The notes beneath the pieces were generated by a model. That model saw only the letters and a list, made by a program, of their open reading frames with translations, had not been told where the DNA came from and ran no database searches. From Pyrocephalus nanus (taxonomy: Eukaryota; Chordata; Aves; Passeriformes; Tyrannidae), in assembly GCA_038380795.1 (NCBI GenBank), contig CM076270.1, positions 22,584,001 to 22,648,000 on the forward strand: 64,000 bases of DNA, in the 5' to 3' direction. Position numbers and translations under genes: made by a program. This document shows, one piece after another, positions 23,224 through 38,168 of this stretch (position 1 is its first letter; the number at the start of each line of letters is the position of its first letter).

Positions 23224-26200
23224 TGTCTATAAAATACCAAAAATATTTACTTTCATACACTGATGAGTAAGTATGCCTGCAAGTTCATACATTTTGTCAT
23301 GCAAAGGAAGGCACTGAAAGAATTTAAGACCTATTTTCACATTATTCCATTTTCTTCTTACTTTCAGGACTCAAAATCTTCCTGACCAATGTCAGACAAA
23401 ACACAAACTTAGGAAATCTTAAACAAAACTTAATCAGTTGTTTTGAGTTCTGTCTGCATGAAAAGGTAATCCAAGCTACATTTCTTTTTTTTACCACTAT
23501 TCAAATGTTTCCTTTTCCAGCCCATTCTGAATAGCCCAGTCAAAATCCATTACTTTCTCTCAGCTTCAGCCTCTCCTTACTGCAGGTCTGCTGTTTAAAA
23601 TTAACGGCACCACCTACATTTAAAACGTTGCTACAATAATTACCACTTCAACGATACATGCCAAACTAAAACAATTTTGGGGGACACCGCTGAAGAAAAC
23701 TTTTCAGCCTAATGGAACTTAATAAGTGCTACTCACCTGGAACATCGTTACTATTGCTGCTTAAATAAGGTCAGATTTAATTAATGGGTCACGAGCAAGA
23801 ATAGGCTTTAAGATGCCTGATCCTGGCTCCTTGTAAATATTTTACAGACTCAGTTGGAGGTGCAGGTGCTCCTGCAGAAGGACAGATGATCCCCCCAGTC
23901 CCCTGCAAACACTTCAGGTGTGAGCATCTCAAAGGGCACCTGCCCCTAGCAGTGAAGTGTCCTGGTCACCCCAAAGAGGGGGTTGGAAACACTGATTTCT
24001 CAGGTTGGAAATACTGATCTGATTCCAGGGCACAGAACAGATAACTGGATCTGAAGCAATGGGGTTTGAGGTTTTAAAGTTCAGGAATGCCAACCAATGT
24101 GGATTATATTCCCATAAACACGTGGATTGGTGGGGACTCCAATCAGTGGGAAACTGCTCTGTTCAATGAGGGATTTAGTAATAGGAATAGCAACTTAAAA
24201 CCAAAAAAACCGAATGAGGAAGAAAATCAAACAGTAAGAAATGTTAAATTTATCTGCCTTCTTAAAACATTATTTCTCAGGTTGTTTTTTAGTATGTCAG
24301 ACAGCTCAGAATTAAGCAAGAAAATCAGATGCTGGTACCAGAAAGCCAGTGGGTTTGCTCTTGTAAGTTAAAATTTGTTTGTGTTTTTTTTTTTTTTCAA
24401 TCATTGTAAAATTGCTCATAGATTAAATTACTGAAATACTCAGAGTTGGGTTTATCCTGTGTCTAAGATGTACCAGGTTCAAAAAAGACTGTGATAAAAT
24501 AATGGGGTTTGGTTTTCATCTTCATTCCTACCTGTGATGTGATTTGAATTAGAAATAACTTTAGGACTACCATAAAAAAGGTCCAATCTTTGTCTTTTAT
24601 GAGCAAAGCAAATAACTCAAATCTACGCAACTAAAAGCTGTTTACCAAACCAGTATGTGTGTTTATCCCTAAATAAATCTGTCACAGGGCTGTTACATAA
24701 TTTGTTTCTAGCAAGTACTTTGAAAAATTGCTATTTAACAGACCCTGGAACTTCCTTCCAAAAATTGTCTTTTGAGATTTTTCTGAGCTTAATAATAGAA
24801 AAATATATCCTTCTTTCTGAACACGAGAAACAAGAAGGTAGGAAAAAGCCTGCCATCCCAGTACAGTGTTGATCTGGCCATAAAACCATTATTGAGCTAA
24901 TTTTTAAAAATACATTTCAAATAAATAAATGTAAATAATTTTATATATATCAGTTAAATCTCTGTTTCATTAGTAAACTGAGGAGATCCAAATTACTGTT
25001 AACTCCAGGGCCAAAGTACATTCTTTTTGTTCCTTGTGAAAATATTCCAGAAGAATGTGCATATATAGACAGAAAAGGAAATACTAATTTATGCACTTAT
25101 GTTTACATGGAAAAGTTGTATTAGCTGAATTGAGGAAAACCTCATTGAGTAGTTTGAGCCATAAACTGAGAAAAAACATTACAAATCAAACACTAACCCA
25201 AGAGGTTGGTTTGTTTTTTTTAACTCTGAGAGCACTTTAGAAGACGTATCCAACGTCATGTCCAATCTACAGAGCCTCTGGAATTACATAATTGGGATAA
25301 AGTGGCTCCACTGTCTCTGTATGGGAGCTCTCAAGCTCTTCCAGTCTCTCCTGTTTCTCAGCCAGGATCTGTACTCACTGCATCTTTACAAACCCCACAG
25401 CTGTAATGACAAATAAATAAAAAAAACCCTCACTAAGTGTTAGTATTGACACCTGCAGTTGCTTCTCTCGAAAATTAAGCCAAATTATCTAAACTGAATG
25501 GCATCTGGTCTCCTTTGTGCATATGTTAAAATTAGAAAAACACCACTTGCTGCTCCACTACTGCACACAGGTAATAAAAGCAGAGCAGGATTTCCACATC
25601 TTTCAGTTTGCTCCTATAAATGTAAATAAAAAAAAAAGAGCTGCCAATTCTATTTTCTTCAAACAAAATAACATTTTTTTGTCAGCTTTGGACACCAAAA
25701 GCCAGATCTTAAAAGAAATCCAAGAACCTAATTCTCTCCAATTTCAAACAGAGAAAGTTTGTTTCTAGAAAGACTGTCCACAAAAATGCTAATAAAGTCA
25801 TTTGTAACGCTAATATTAATAAAATAAATAGATTTCTTTTGCTATGCATTCATATATAACCACAGAGAAATATTAAAAAATAATATTCATAAATATGAGT
25901 TGAATACAACATATTACTCAAGCTATTGCTATCAGTTGATTTTTCTAGTGCTAACAATTATTTGACACATGTGGGGCTACAGCAGCTTCAACCACTTCCC
26001 AGTCTCAGCTGACAAACAGGAGAAGGTCTCCACACCTATTATTCTCTGCTGGCTTTTCTAACCACTTTAATGCATTAATCCTTGAGGATGTTTTAGTTGA
26101 TTTACATAAATACATCCTCCCCTCCTATTATGCTATTACGTGCACTAGATGATTTTTTACAAAGCATTACTGCCAACAGATTCAGAGCACGCTGTCCTTG

Positions 26201-29200
26201 CCACACAGCCCAGAAAAACAGAGGCAACGAGCCCCCCTGTTTCCATGGCCTCCTGAGACAGGTTTACATGTTGGTGTGGACACCAGAAGTACAGCAAGTG
26301 GCTGTTTTTACCCAAGCTGTGGAGAGGAGGGTCTCACAGTAGGTCAGATCTGCATCTACTTTGATATACACCAGAAGAAAATATTCATCAGTTGATGGAT
26401 TCAGGTGGATTGAAAGGAGAGAATAAAGCCCAATTGTAAAATCTGGGAAAATCAAGGGGTTATTAAAGGCAGGGGGAGAAAGTGGTAAAATAGACTGATT
26501 ATATTTCTTTGATTTTCAGGGCTTCTCTTCACATAACTGCAGCACCATCAGGAGATCAGCCCCGTGCACAGCCTGGCAGGGCCACACTCTGGACTGCACA
26601 TCCTGGATTTGAAGAAAGCCAGAGCTAAAGGGCTAAAGAACTAAAAGGCTGAGTTACAGAACACAAAGCTGAGCTTTCCTCATTCTGTATGGTTTTTACA
26701 CACGATGCTACTCCCTGCACGACCCGGATTTGTTGCTTTCTTTGAGGACTCTTAGTTCAAGGAGCAGATTTCATGTGAATATAGAGCAGTTCCAGTAATC
26801 TTCACACCCAAAATCTCCCCAGGTTTGCACCAGTTGGATTTATCTAGCTGTTTGGATCACTTCTGTATTTATTGGTTTATGTTACAAGGACAAAACCAGT
26901 GTAAATACTGTAAAGAAAATATTTGACTTTATTCAGTGTATTTTGCACCCTCTCATTTCCTTCAGCATCAACAGAGGTTCCATCCAGACATGCTGTGTCC
27001 ATTTGCAATTTCTCTGCCTCTTCAGAGAGAAATCTTTAAGGATCACACAATTTCCCAATTTTAATATTTTCACCAAAAAGAAAACCTGAACATGCTACTA
27101 AGGATATTCCAGTTTCTGCAGATTACTACAACTGCCTTATTACCTCCCCCTTTCATGGGATTAAACTGTAAATATGAATATAGTTACTAGAATGATTTGT
27201 GCCTTTTTTCTGGTATTCCTAAAAATAGCACCCAGGAGATAGGAACAAATGAATTTGGAATTTCATACAGGGACAGGATACCTCTTGGGCTTTTTAAGCC
27301 TTTATAAAAATTATTTAGCAGTGATGACAGATGCAAGACTGACATCTCAATACAATGAGGGCCTCGATTTATCCGTGCTATCAGCAATGCTCCAGTTATT
27401 CCATGATTCTATAGCTATGCAGTTTGTTACTGAATTAAATCCTTCCTATAGGATAGTGATTAATAATCTCCGCTTTTGTCGTTTAAAGCAGATGTTTTCG
27501 GCCACACAATGACAAAGATCAACTTAAATACATGAACAGAGTATAAATAACATCCTCCTCAGTCTGCAGAACAACCTGAAAAAATTTAATGGAGAGGTCT
27601 CCTTCCCCCTAATCACCTGAAAGGGTTGTCACGTCTGGAATGGAAAGATAAGTTACAACATTGCCCTCAGTAATTATTTCTACATGGAGAATTCCAGCAG
27701 AAGCATCCAGCTTTTGTTCTTAACCTCCAGTCCAAGGCTGTCCATGCACTGGGAAAAGCAATAAAAAATAATATCCCAGAGGAATTCATTCTCATTATAA
27801 AACACTTTCATATTTAACCAACTTCAAATGTCTTAACATTAATCAAGCTACTGTAGATTACCCAGTGTTTCTTCTGCTACATTTGAGTTCTGTAGAAAAT
27901 TTGGTGTAAAACACGGGTCCAGTTTGCACAACAACATCAGTGTCCTGAACACACCTGCACTGAGGTCCTGGTGTAGGTGCTGCAGCATCACAGTCCTGGT
28001 CTGAGTTTGGCAGGAATTCCCCTCATTGCTTTGAGTTCCAGAGGGAACTCTAAACCCAAGTCACAAAAAGATACAAGTCTTGCCCTCCCTCTGAGCTGAG
28101 CCTGGGGACTAAACTGGCATCAGTCACTTCAGAAAGAGAATAAACCCAGCAGTTGCTTTCTTGGTGTCCTCTTTCTGAGGATTACAGCTGATGGATTGCA
28201 GTGCCCACCTCTGCCACACAGCTGGAGTTTCCCACAGTGCCTCCTGCCCCAACAAGAGTGCCAATCCCATGGTTCAAAAGTCCTGTGCTTTATATCCATG
28301 GCTTTTGCACACTCAACCTCAAAGAGAAAGCACGACCTATATAAAACAAGTTTATACTTTGAAGAAGTGAAATGTATTTGTTTAGAGGTGCAAAGCCTTC
28401 ACCAAAAAGTAGAGGCTTCTCAGGGAACTGCAGAACTGCAGTTGGCCCTCTGAAGGCAGCATTATAGGGCCATTTTCTTTTCATCTTTGATGACAAACTT
28501 CCTCAAGAGCTGCATTCCTCAGAAATTAAGTGATCAACCTCCTGCGAGCAGAAGACAAAACCACCAAACCCTATCGGCTTCAAACTCCCCACACAGGTGA
28601 AACAAGGACCAAAAAGTCAGGTTTAAGTATTAAAATAATTTAACTGTGCTTTCCCAAAGCAACAGTTAATAGGAATAAAGGATGAAATACAAATGTAAGA
28701 GTGAAATAGGAGCCAAGAAAAACAGGAAGGAGTCTAAAATCAGGCATGGAAAAAGCCTGGCCCATATATATGCCTACCCTTGCCTTGTGAACAGGAGAGA
28801 GCAGACCTGCAGTTCCAGCATCTGAGAACTGGGATCCCATGCTAATGGCTGTGATTATAACATTTTGTGTGGGTTTCCAGGTCACTGTGGATGCTATCAA
28901 GGTCTTCCACTGCAGGAGCCCACAATTCCCACTGAAGGCACCTCTCTGGAAGGTCACACATTATTCAGTACAAGGAACAAGCCCATCTCTCCCTTGCACA
29001 CCTGCCTTGTTCAGGAGGCAAGTTGGACTATTCCCAACAGGGGCTGCAAAGGGCACAAGCCCACTGGCCAAGCCCCTGGCTAAATCCTTTCCCACAGCTG
29101 CATGAAAGGGAAGCAGTTTTAGGAGAATCAGCAATGAGATGACTGTGGCAATATCCAGTAAATGTCCACGGAGTGAGAGACAGATCTGTTGCCATTGACC

Positions 29201-32200
29201 TTAATTGTAGCGATTACCGTGCGGTTTGTTGAGTAAGCACTGTGTGAGTGAGCCAGCCAGAAGCACATCCTCTGAATAAAGATAACATTACATCAATAGA
29301 TCATTATTTTAAGCTTATATTAACAACCCAAAAGTGTTTGTTAGACCGGTAGAAACTGCCCCACTGGAAGCTCTCCTTCACTTCAGCTCTGACGCAAAAA
29401 TTCCCTGCAGAATCATCTCACAAGCTAAGACTGCAGAATTATATATAAGTAAAAATGAATGGTTAAGGTTTGCATACACATTTTTAACCTTGCCATCCCC
29501 AGACCTTAATGAAAATGTATTTTTTTTTCCTGAAATATTTTAATCCTTCAAAAATTTCTGACCATGCTTAATTTCAGTCCACTAACACCCGTGTCTTTGC
29601 TGGGACTGCTGTCCCTAAATGTTTCCTCTGCAAAGCCAAAGATTTTGCACCAGCACAAGAGCAGATGACTTTCATAACACAATGCTAAATTAAACAGTTC
29701 TAAGTGATTTTGCAAGAAGAAAAAGATATCACAGATTACTATTCCCAGCTTTAATTTGTATACACAAAACTAATGATCCAACGTGCCCTAAGTGGGGAGC
29801 GCCACTTTCTGTTCATTGAAAATGCAAATGGTTAAGGACCTTGAAAAGTGGCACTTGCAGAGGTCACCTCGCTGATCTGTTATCAAGGCTTGCATAATGA
29901 AGTGGATGACACAGCCATTAACTTGCATATGGGCTTGTATATGTCAAAGCAGACCAGCCTAATCTAAAGGTGAATTCAATAATGTTATGCTGAATTGCAG
30001 CCCAAAAAAAAAGCCTGCAAAAGCCTATGATTAAGGGTCAGCACATCTGGCTTCTGATTTGATGTCAGCTGCTAACCCTTATTTGACCTCATCCCCTGCA
30101 GACTTCCTAACTGCCTATTACCAAGGATATTTTACAATGTCATCTTGCTGATTCTCACTGTGCAGTGAGAAATACCACGTAGCTTCACCTCTGCTAGGTT
30201 AATTTCTAAACCTCTTCAGTACACCTGGAAAACGAACATTTAATTTCCTAAAGCTGCAGTAAATTGTCATCTCACCTTGGGAGATTGTGAAGGGAAATTA
30301 TAGGAAAGTTTAGTTTTCCTTTCAAAATAACCATCCTGTCCATTAGCCAGTGTGATCTCTGGAATCTGCATGCTTTGCATAACAGCACTGGTGACAAAAA
30401 TTTATTCATCCTTAGTGTAGCTGTGTGAAACAAACAGCAGAAAGAATTTGCTTACACTATATAGGAAATCATTCACACCACGTGAGATTTCCCACTTTAC
30501 TGACTTTTATTGTTCTTCCATTTATTCAGTTTCCTGTATTTGGCAGGTTGGTGTCCCACTTCTGTTGTGGATAGGCTGAGGCTTGTTTATGCTTTTGAGT
30601 AGGGCAGTCCAATTCTGCCAAAAAATAAGGACAAAGCCTGTTGAGAGGCTGCATCCTTCTGCATGAAAAAAAAGAAAAACCTCTCTCAACTTGGCTTTTT
30701 ATTTGCATCAGAAAACAATCTGCTCATTAGAAACAGTTCATAATCTTAAATGTTTCTCTAAGCTCCATACCAACCTATTCTCACTGCAAAACAAACAATA
30801 ATTACAATTTACAGAAGTGAAAGGTAGGTAATTACAGCAGAACACCCAGTTATTAGATCATTTCCAAGTACACAAAAGGAAGGAAATGAATGGTTTGTGA
30901 ACACCCATATGCAACAGCACATGGTTCTCAGTGAGAATAAATGGAAAGTTTTCCAGCACAATGAATGCCCCAAGGCACCACAAGGATTTACTTCATAGTA
31001 GAAAAGAAAAAGACACATGAATTTGATACTTAAACATTTTAGCAACACTGATCAGTCAGAAGACACCTTGCAATTATTTGCAACACTTTTTATCTTTTTT
31101 TTTTTTTTTTTTTGACAAGGATGTATTATAGGCTGACTTACAGGAAAAAAGGAATCAAATAATTGGCTAGCATTCCTACATATTTTTTTAATCCATTTAG
31201 GTTTGTAAAGCCTCAAAAAGGTAGCTAATAACTAGAGTTATTACACGCATTAAGACACGTAAGAGATTTCTTTTAGAATTTTCCCAGTTATCAGCATTTC
31301 TCACTTATTTTACCCTTCCCACCACATTTAGGGAAAATGAGGCTTAATTACGGAAGCAAGCAGCTGGTGTAGCTCCATAATGCATATAAATAAAACACCA
31401 AAAGACTGCAGGGCCTCCTTTTGGGGTTACTATTTTAATGAAGCAGCAGCACAGTTCTAGCTCGTTCCACCATCTCCATGGTGCATAGCAGCAGTAAATC
31501 TCATCGACTCCATGCTGCACCACTGAATAAAAGAGAACCTACTGGGATGGAGCTGAGACCAGTGTGAATTCAGAGCTACACCATATGCAGTAGGACTGTG
31601 AGTCCTGAGCAGGGACTGGGCTTGTTGCCTGCAATACGGCCTTATCAAAGTATCAAGCAAATAATGAACATGAAAAATAAAGGTCATTAACTTCATTATC
31701 AACATCACTAAACACAGCTTTCACAAATATATCAGATCTATGCCTGCAAAGCCTTGCAGTCACTCTTTTCTTTATTATGCTCAGCCAAAAAAAGCAAACT
31801 TTCATTACCACTTAGAGTCCACCTGGTTCTCAAAACAAAGATTACAGCACCTGCACTGCCATTCCCAAATTCAGCCCCACTTTTTTGTCATTTCTGGTAG
31901 ACTGCAACCACCACCCAGCCTCTCTGCCTCTCATTAGCAAAGCCAACCCTGGAAACAAGCAAAAGGGCTTCCCATAGGTGGCAGTGGGACAGTGAAGATG
32001 TTTGATGGATGTCACCCTGTCACAGACTCCTGTGCCCATCTCAGCCATGCAGGCCTTCTCTGATCATCACTAACTGTGCATGCACAAAATCCACATTCCC
32101 TCTGCTTCCTGAGCAGCCTCAGGTTGGCACATTCAGCAGTTCTCATTCTGTCTGTGTGAAAGTTTCCTATTTTTCCCCATGATGAGTCCCCACAGCCCAG

Positions 32201-33746
32201 ATTGATAGTAGACCCAGCTGTCCTTTATAATTACATTTTAATGACTTAGGATGGTTGTTTGCATTTTGGCAACTTGTTTAATAGTGATGACATTTAAATT
32301 GTCACAACTAGGCTTCAAAGTTATCAATTTATTAGATGATCAGGAAACTTCACACCTATGGTGGTGAGGTTTTTTGGCTGCAAACTCAGTAATCCATCAG
32401 CACACTGATTTATATAATGAGGGTTTTTTCATAGGGATACGATTTAGTTAATTTAGTTCTGAAAGGGATTAACTTGCATGAATTAAAAAGGTTGTGTTTA
32501 CTTATTTATTACTTTAGATTGACAGATACTCTAAAAACACACATATTGTGTTTTGTCTTCTGTTGCTTTCCTCAGTTCAGTACATTGACTTTTTGTGCAC
32601 ACATCCATTTATTTCTTCTTCTCCTGCAAATGAACCTGGGATCTGCAGATTCACACACGATTCCCTCAGTGAAACACTTCTCTGAAACACCAACAGAAGC
32701 ACTGAAATGCTGCACAGATTATATTCTCGGTAGATTTTTTTTTTTTTTGCTAAGTATTTTGACACCCATCCCCCAATGGTGCATCCAAACAGGTGTCCAT
32801 CTTCTTATATATAAATGTAGAAGTTGTGAATAGCAGAAAAATTAACCTGCTCTGAATATCAGGCTCAATCATAGTACTGTCAGCACACAAGGAACCCACA
32901 CTTCTGGCAGATGAGACTGAAACCGGTCGATTGATTCCCAAGTCACCGGGGGAAGCCAGCACACAGGTAAAAAAACTGCCACACAATTTTTAGGAAATCA
33001 ACTGAAACATGCTCCTACATGTGGTTGTTGATTGATATCAACATGGATACTACACAGTCATCACCAAGGAGAGCAGCTCTGGCAGGGGCAGGAGGGGAAC
33101 TGCTGCTCACTGCCAAGTCCCCGATGAACAAATGGCACTGCTGACAGGCCCCGTGCAGATGCAAGCTCACATCTCCTGAGCTCCCACCCACCTCAGGGAC
33201 TTGGCTCAGCACAGGCTCTGCCATATAATCTTTCCTCCAAGAGAGAACTGGCTGTAATACACAAATAAGAGGGAAAAAAACCCACCAGCCTAATGAATGT
33301 ACTTCTCTTTGCAGTTTTGACTGGCTTTTCCCTCTTATCAGTGGTATTACCTTCAAGCAAGCAATCATTAAGTAAACAGATCTCAAAGAAAAGTCATTTC
33401 AAGTACAGATTTCTTCCACTAAATTCCCTCGAGTGCCCACTCTGTAGACCTTGGGCACAATCCAGCCTGAATTTATCTCAAGAAGAGGCCAGTGCTCATT
33501 AATCAAGCAGAGGGCTGGCTGAAATCCTCGCAGGCGGCTGCGCAGAACGCCAAGTCACCTTGTTCTAACTGATCTCGGTCCTCTGCAGTGCCAAAAGCCA
33601 GAAAGCTGCCAGAGACCATTATAGTACAGATGGAAAGCCAGCAAAGAGAACAAGGAAAGTAATTAAAAAAGATATTTCTCAAGCTCGTTGGACACAGATC
33701 AAAATTCAATGGATAAACACAATAAATGTGAAAGGTAGCAGAAATA

Positions 33747-33764
33747 TGTATATATATATATATC
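33747..33764. repeat. (TA)n microsatellite
   Basis: A short alternating TA run within ATGTATATATATATATATC. A similar run occurs at about 52749-52766. Confidence 0.85.
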
Positions 33765-34733
33765 ACTGAGCTGCTGAAAGAAAATGCTGCAAATAGACTC
33801 TCACAAGTTTTTTTGGAGAGGAGGAAGAGGTCCCCAGGGCAATCCCCACGGGAATTCTTTGATGCTGGGAAATGGGAGGGTTCATCTAGCTAATGGCTGA
33901 AAAACTTGCCCTTCTACCTAGAAAGATGGAAGATTCCCAGAAACCTGAACGAGTCCTAGAAAGTTTGCATAAACACCCCTGCAGATGGCTGAGCACTATC
34001 TTTATGCCCTTGCTGGTGGTCATTCCTTGCCAATCGCAAGCCCTCTGCCCCAACCTCTGCTTTCTTTCCGGGGGGGGGGGCCTTTGAAGGGTGAAATTCC
34101 CGCTGTGGAGATGTCCTGCTTGTGGGACATCTCATTACTTATTCCAGCTGGGAGCTGAGCTGAGCACGGTGTGAATCCTGCCTGCTTCAGCCCCACCCAG
34201 CCCCTGGAGACAGCCCCAACCCGATCCCAAGCACCCAGCCCTGTGATTTTGTTTGAAGAAGATTAGAAAGCTCTATCAGCAGAGGACTGACAGGCAATCA
34301 TCTTCAGCAGAGTGGAAAATAAACCAGAGCAGTAAGACAGCAACCTGTTGCAGCTGTTTACACAGCAACTGCACCACGTCAGAGCATCTCTGAGCCTCGG
34401 CTGCAAGTCACGACAGGCAGTCACAGGAGGACACCACAGAGCCACCTCCCCAGGTCTGGAGGAGGCCTCCCACCTATATTTGTTGGTCCAACAAGGAGTA
34501 ATATTTCTAACTAATCACTTCTGTCTTTGTCCTCAGGAGATTATTGTGGCTACAGCAGCACTACCATAAGAATGGAGGTGAAACCTGCTGTTTGCAACCC
34601 TGCTCAAGACTGAAGCTCATTTCCTATCAATTCACAGCAAAAATCATCCTCCCCAAAAGGCTCATCAGTTATTTCCACATGGTACAGATAGTTTCCAGTA
34701 TGCTCTAGGGGTAATTAAAACAAACGAACAAAA

Positions 34734-35036
34734 CAAGCAAAAAACCCCCACAAACAAGCAAAAAACCCCCACAAACAAGCAAAAAACCCCCACAAACAAG
34801 CAAAAAACCCCCACAAACAAGCAAAAAACCCCCACAAACAAGCAAAAAACCCCCACAAACAAGCAAAAAACCCCCACAAACAAGCAAAAAACCCCCACAA
34901 ACAAGCAAAAAACCCCCACAAACAAGCAAAAAACCCCCACAAACAAGCAAAAAACCCCCACAAACAAGCAAAAAACCCCCACAAACAAGCAAAAAAACCC
35001 CCCACAAACAAGCAAAAAAACCCCCCACAAACAAGC
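34734..35036. repeat. Minisatellite: 12 x 21-bp plus 2 x 23-bp units
   Basis: The unit is CAAGCAAAAAACCCCCACAAA (21 bp). Twelve copies start every 21 bp from 34734 to 34965 and look identical by eye. Two further copies, at 34986 and 35009, carry one extra A and one extra C (23 bp), followed by a partial CAAGC. The left flank has a seed-like CAAACGAACAAAACAAGC. Because 21 is a multiple of 3, all frames through it stay open and give a 7-residue periodic translation; there is no sign of coding. Confidence 0.97.
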
Positions 35037-38000
35037 AAACAAAGCACCTTCAATTTTTATTGAGCTTTGAAGGCCACTGCTTCCATTTCAGATCTGGATA
35101 AGGCACTGTGCTCCTGAAAGCTAGTCTACTTTTCCCAGTTATCCCTGCAGATTAAATACAACATTTGCCAGAAAATTCTGCTTCACCAGGTTAAAGTGAC
35201 ATTTTTCCTGAGCTGAACCTGAGGAACACCCAGCTACAAAACATAATAAGCTTTGAGGTTTGTTGCTATTCAGTAGCTTTACTTAGTTTGTTCATAACTC
35301 ATACATTATCCTCTATGCTCAAAATACTGAAGTGCTTCAAAAAGCGAGTTTAATCTTGATTTATCTTACTTTACTACTTTCCACAACAGCTTTATAATTT
35401 CTACTGAATGTTGTAAAAACAGAACCAACAGTGAGAAAAAAAAAATTAGTAACACTTTGATAGAGCTTACCAGCTTTGAATTGCCACTTGCAGATTCACT
35501 GCCTTGAAGATTGCATTTGCCTTTTTCCTACCCTGGAACAACCTCTGTGAAGGGAACCCAGCTCCAAGGTACCCAGGCAAGGGGCAGGAAAGGTCCAGGG
35601 GCAGCAGCTGGTTCAGCCAAGAGCCCAAAGAACAGGGCACCCTGTGGTGACAGGGAAGGTTGGAGAAGACAAAATCCGGCATTGCACCAGGATGGGCAAT
35701 GCTGAGGAGGAGCTGGAGACCAACACAGCTACAACCCCACTCAGGAAAGATCTAAAGCTCTGACTCTGACCTTAAATGGGTCTCTGGGCCCACAGGCAGG
35801 GGGTGTGGGTGGGAGACCCAGGTGAGGCTCCTCAGTCAATTAAGGCAATGGACACCCAGACATGACAGGTGCCTTCTTTAGGTTGAGTCTTGTTAAATAA
35901 ATATTAATATGTTAAAGACAGCTTTAGGAAGCCCATGAAGTTAAAAATAACAACACAGAAATCCAAAAAACCCCAAACAATAATCAGTGCCCGTTTCAAT
36001 ATTATGAATACTATGAACATCCATATGCCTCCTCACTGCTTCTGGGGTTCAAACTTGTGAGGGAAATAAAGCTTCCTTCTTTGTATGAAAACAAATAAAA
36101 AGACTAAATTGTGAAGAAAAATTTTAGAAGCTGGTATCAGCCCCTCTTCCAAATATTTCCCTGCCTCTGCCTCTCAATCTCTCTGCAGTGGACATGAGTC
36201 AGGCTGGTGAGCATATATGATGTAGGATCAAGGTTAGCATCAAAGACAAAAACATGCAGAGCCTGAATTCTACTCATATAACCAGGAAAAAAATACAAAG
36301 CAAGAAAAGACTTCCAGAAAGAGGCTTAAATATAATTTCTGGAGAAATTCCTGTACTGTCTTTGACAAATCCTTCTTTACAGGGAGTGCCAGATAAAGCC
36401 CTCCGGTGTTGCCTCTGGATTAGCCCAAATTTGAGAGCTGGGAACCTGGGAATGCTGCAAATCAACATTTCATTTCTCTTGGGAAGGACATTGCTTCCAC
36501 TGTCCTGGCATCCTGCAGGCCACTGGAGCACACAGATATGTCACCAGATTACTAACACATCCTTGTTTTATAGAGCAGTTCACATTTCATAAAAAATTGG
36601 ATCAAAACCCATGTTTCCATTAAGGAAAACATTATGTGAATGCTTTATGGAAATGGGAAATAATCACAAAATTTTCACAGCTACAGTATTAACAAAAATT
36701 CCCTGCCAGCAGCAGAATATACTTTAACTTCGTGATTTTTATAAACTGTGAATGATGAGATGTAAATTGTGCTGCCACTGAAAAAAAGGAACTGTATTCA
36801 ACAGAATATTTTCTGCCTATAGTATTATTATGAATAACAACTTTTCAACTGTTTTAGTAATGATTATTTAACATTCCTGTGGTCAGGCAAAATGAAGATA
36901 AATGTTTGCATATACATTTTTTAAAATCAGTTTTAGATGACAGCAGTTGACTCTCTTGTTATTCCATAACAAATAACTTTTTTAAATTATAGTTTGATCT
37001 CAAATTTTATTCTTTTTGATTTTGATAACTTTTTTAAAAAGCCATTCGGTTGCACGAAGGGATTGCCTGGTACCATCTTCTTGGCACAATAATTTCCTTA
37101 ACACTGCCATTTTTGTCTACTCCCTTCTCTTCTGGTCACAAACAACAGCTCAGGCTTTTGAGCTTTTTCAAAACACTTTGGCTTAACTGAGGTGTCTCCA
37201 CGCAATGTGGAAGCATCTGGATGAGCAGGAGGAGATTGGATGATCTGATACCCACTTGGCTGTGTTATAAAACTTTTTTTGATGCTGGGCTCTTTCTTCC
37301 AGCCCAAATTCAGCCCAACACACTCTTTTTTGTTTTCTACCAGATGTTTTGTCTATTCCTCTGGCAGATATGTGAACAAATTAGGATCCTCCAGGATATA
37401 TTCCAGTTTATCTCTATAAGATGGAGAGAAAGCACCTCCATTTTTCACTGCATTTGTCCAAATTGCATCATAAAGTTACAGTGCTGGTGATGATGGCAGC
37501 TGAACTGGGGAAAGTACACTGCCAGCTAAGGAGAGATTAATTAGTGTGGGTGGGCTACCAATGTTAAATGTAAACCCAATGTTAATGTCAGATCAAAGGC
37601 TCCAAAAGAGTAAGCCCTGAATTCATACAAAACATTTGCTATCAGATCATCTTTCCATCTGTATCTCTCCAAAAGTCTTGCCTCCACAGTTTCCACAGGC
37701 ATTATGTTTTCAGAACCAGACTGGTAGCAGCGGTACAGTAAGCTGTATATAAACTAACAACATGTTTAAACTGGCCCTTTAATCATCTGTATTTTGTTAA
37801 TTTTCTGACAGACTCGTAATGTTCTGTGTATCAAATTCTGGGTTACTGCTTCTCTCTTCTTCAACTCTTTGTAAACACTGTCACGTACTGACAGTCTAGG
37901 AAAGTCACAGTTCCCTTACCATAACTACACTCTGACATTCTTCTTACATTTACAGGCTAGTCCTAACTAGTTCCTTTAAGATTAACATAAACAGTGTTTC

Positions 38001-38141
38001 AAATATGCTGCTATCAAATTCCCAGCATTAATTAAAAAAAAAAAAAAAAAGCCTTCAGATATGGATTTAATTTGCATCCATACATTCACAGCAGGATGTT
38101 CCTTCCCAACTGTTGCAGGCTGAAAAGCCTCCATATAAAAT

Positions 38142-38168
38142 CTCTGAAAAAAAAAAAAAAAAAAAAAA
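38142..38168 (+). repeat. Poly-A run
   Basis: A long uninterrupted A run follows CTCTG. A shorter A run lies at about 38034-38050. No adjacent retroposed gene copy was recognised. Confidence 0.85.

Noticed and set aside
34665..35053. Overlapping minus-strand frames of 109-125 codons with a 7-residue repeat
   Set aside because: They are a translation of the 21-bp minisatellite. All three frames stay open because the unit is a multiple of 3, and there is no coding context.
34660..35060. CRISPR-like array interpretation of the 21-bp repeats
   Set aside because: The units are directly head-to-tail with no unique spacers, and the window is vertebrate nuclear DNA. It is a minisatellite.
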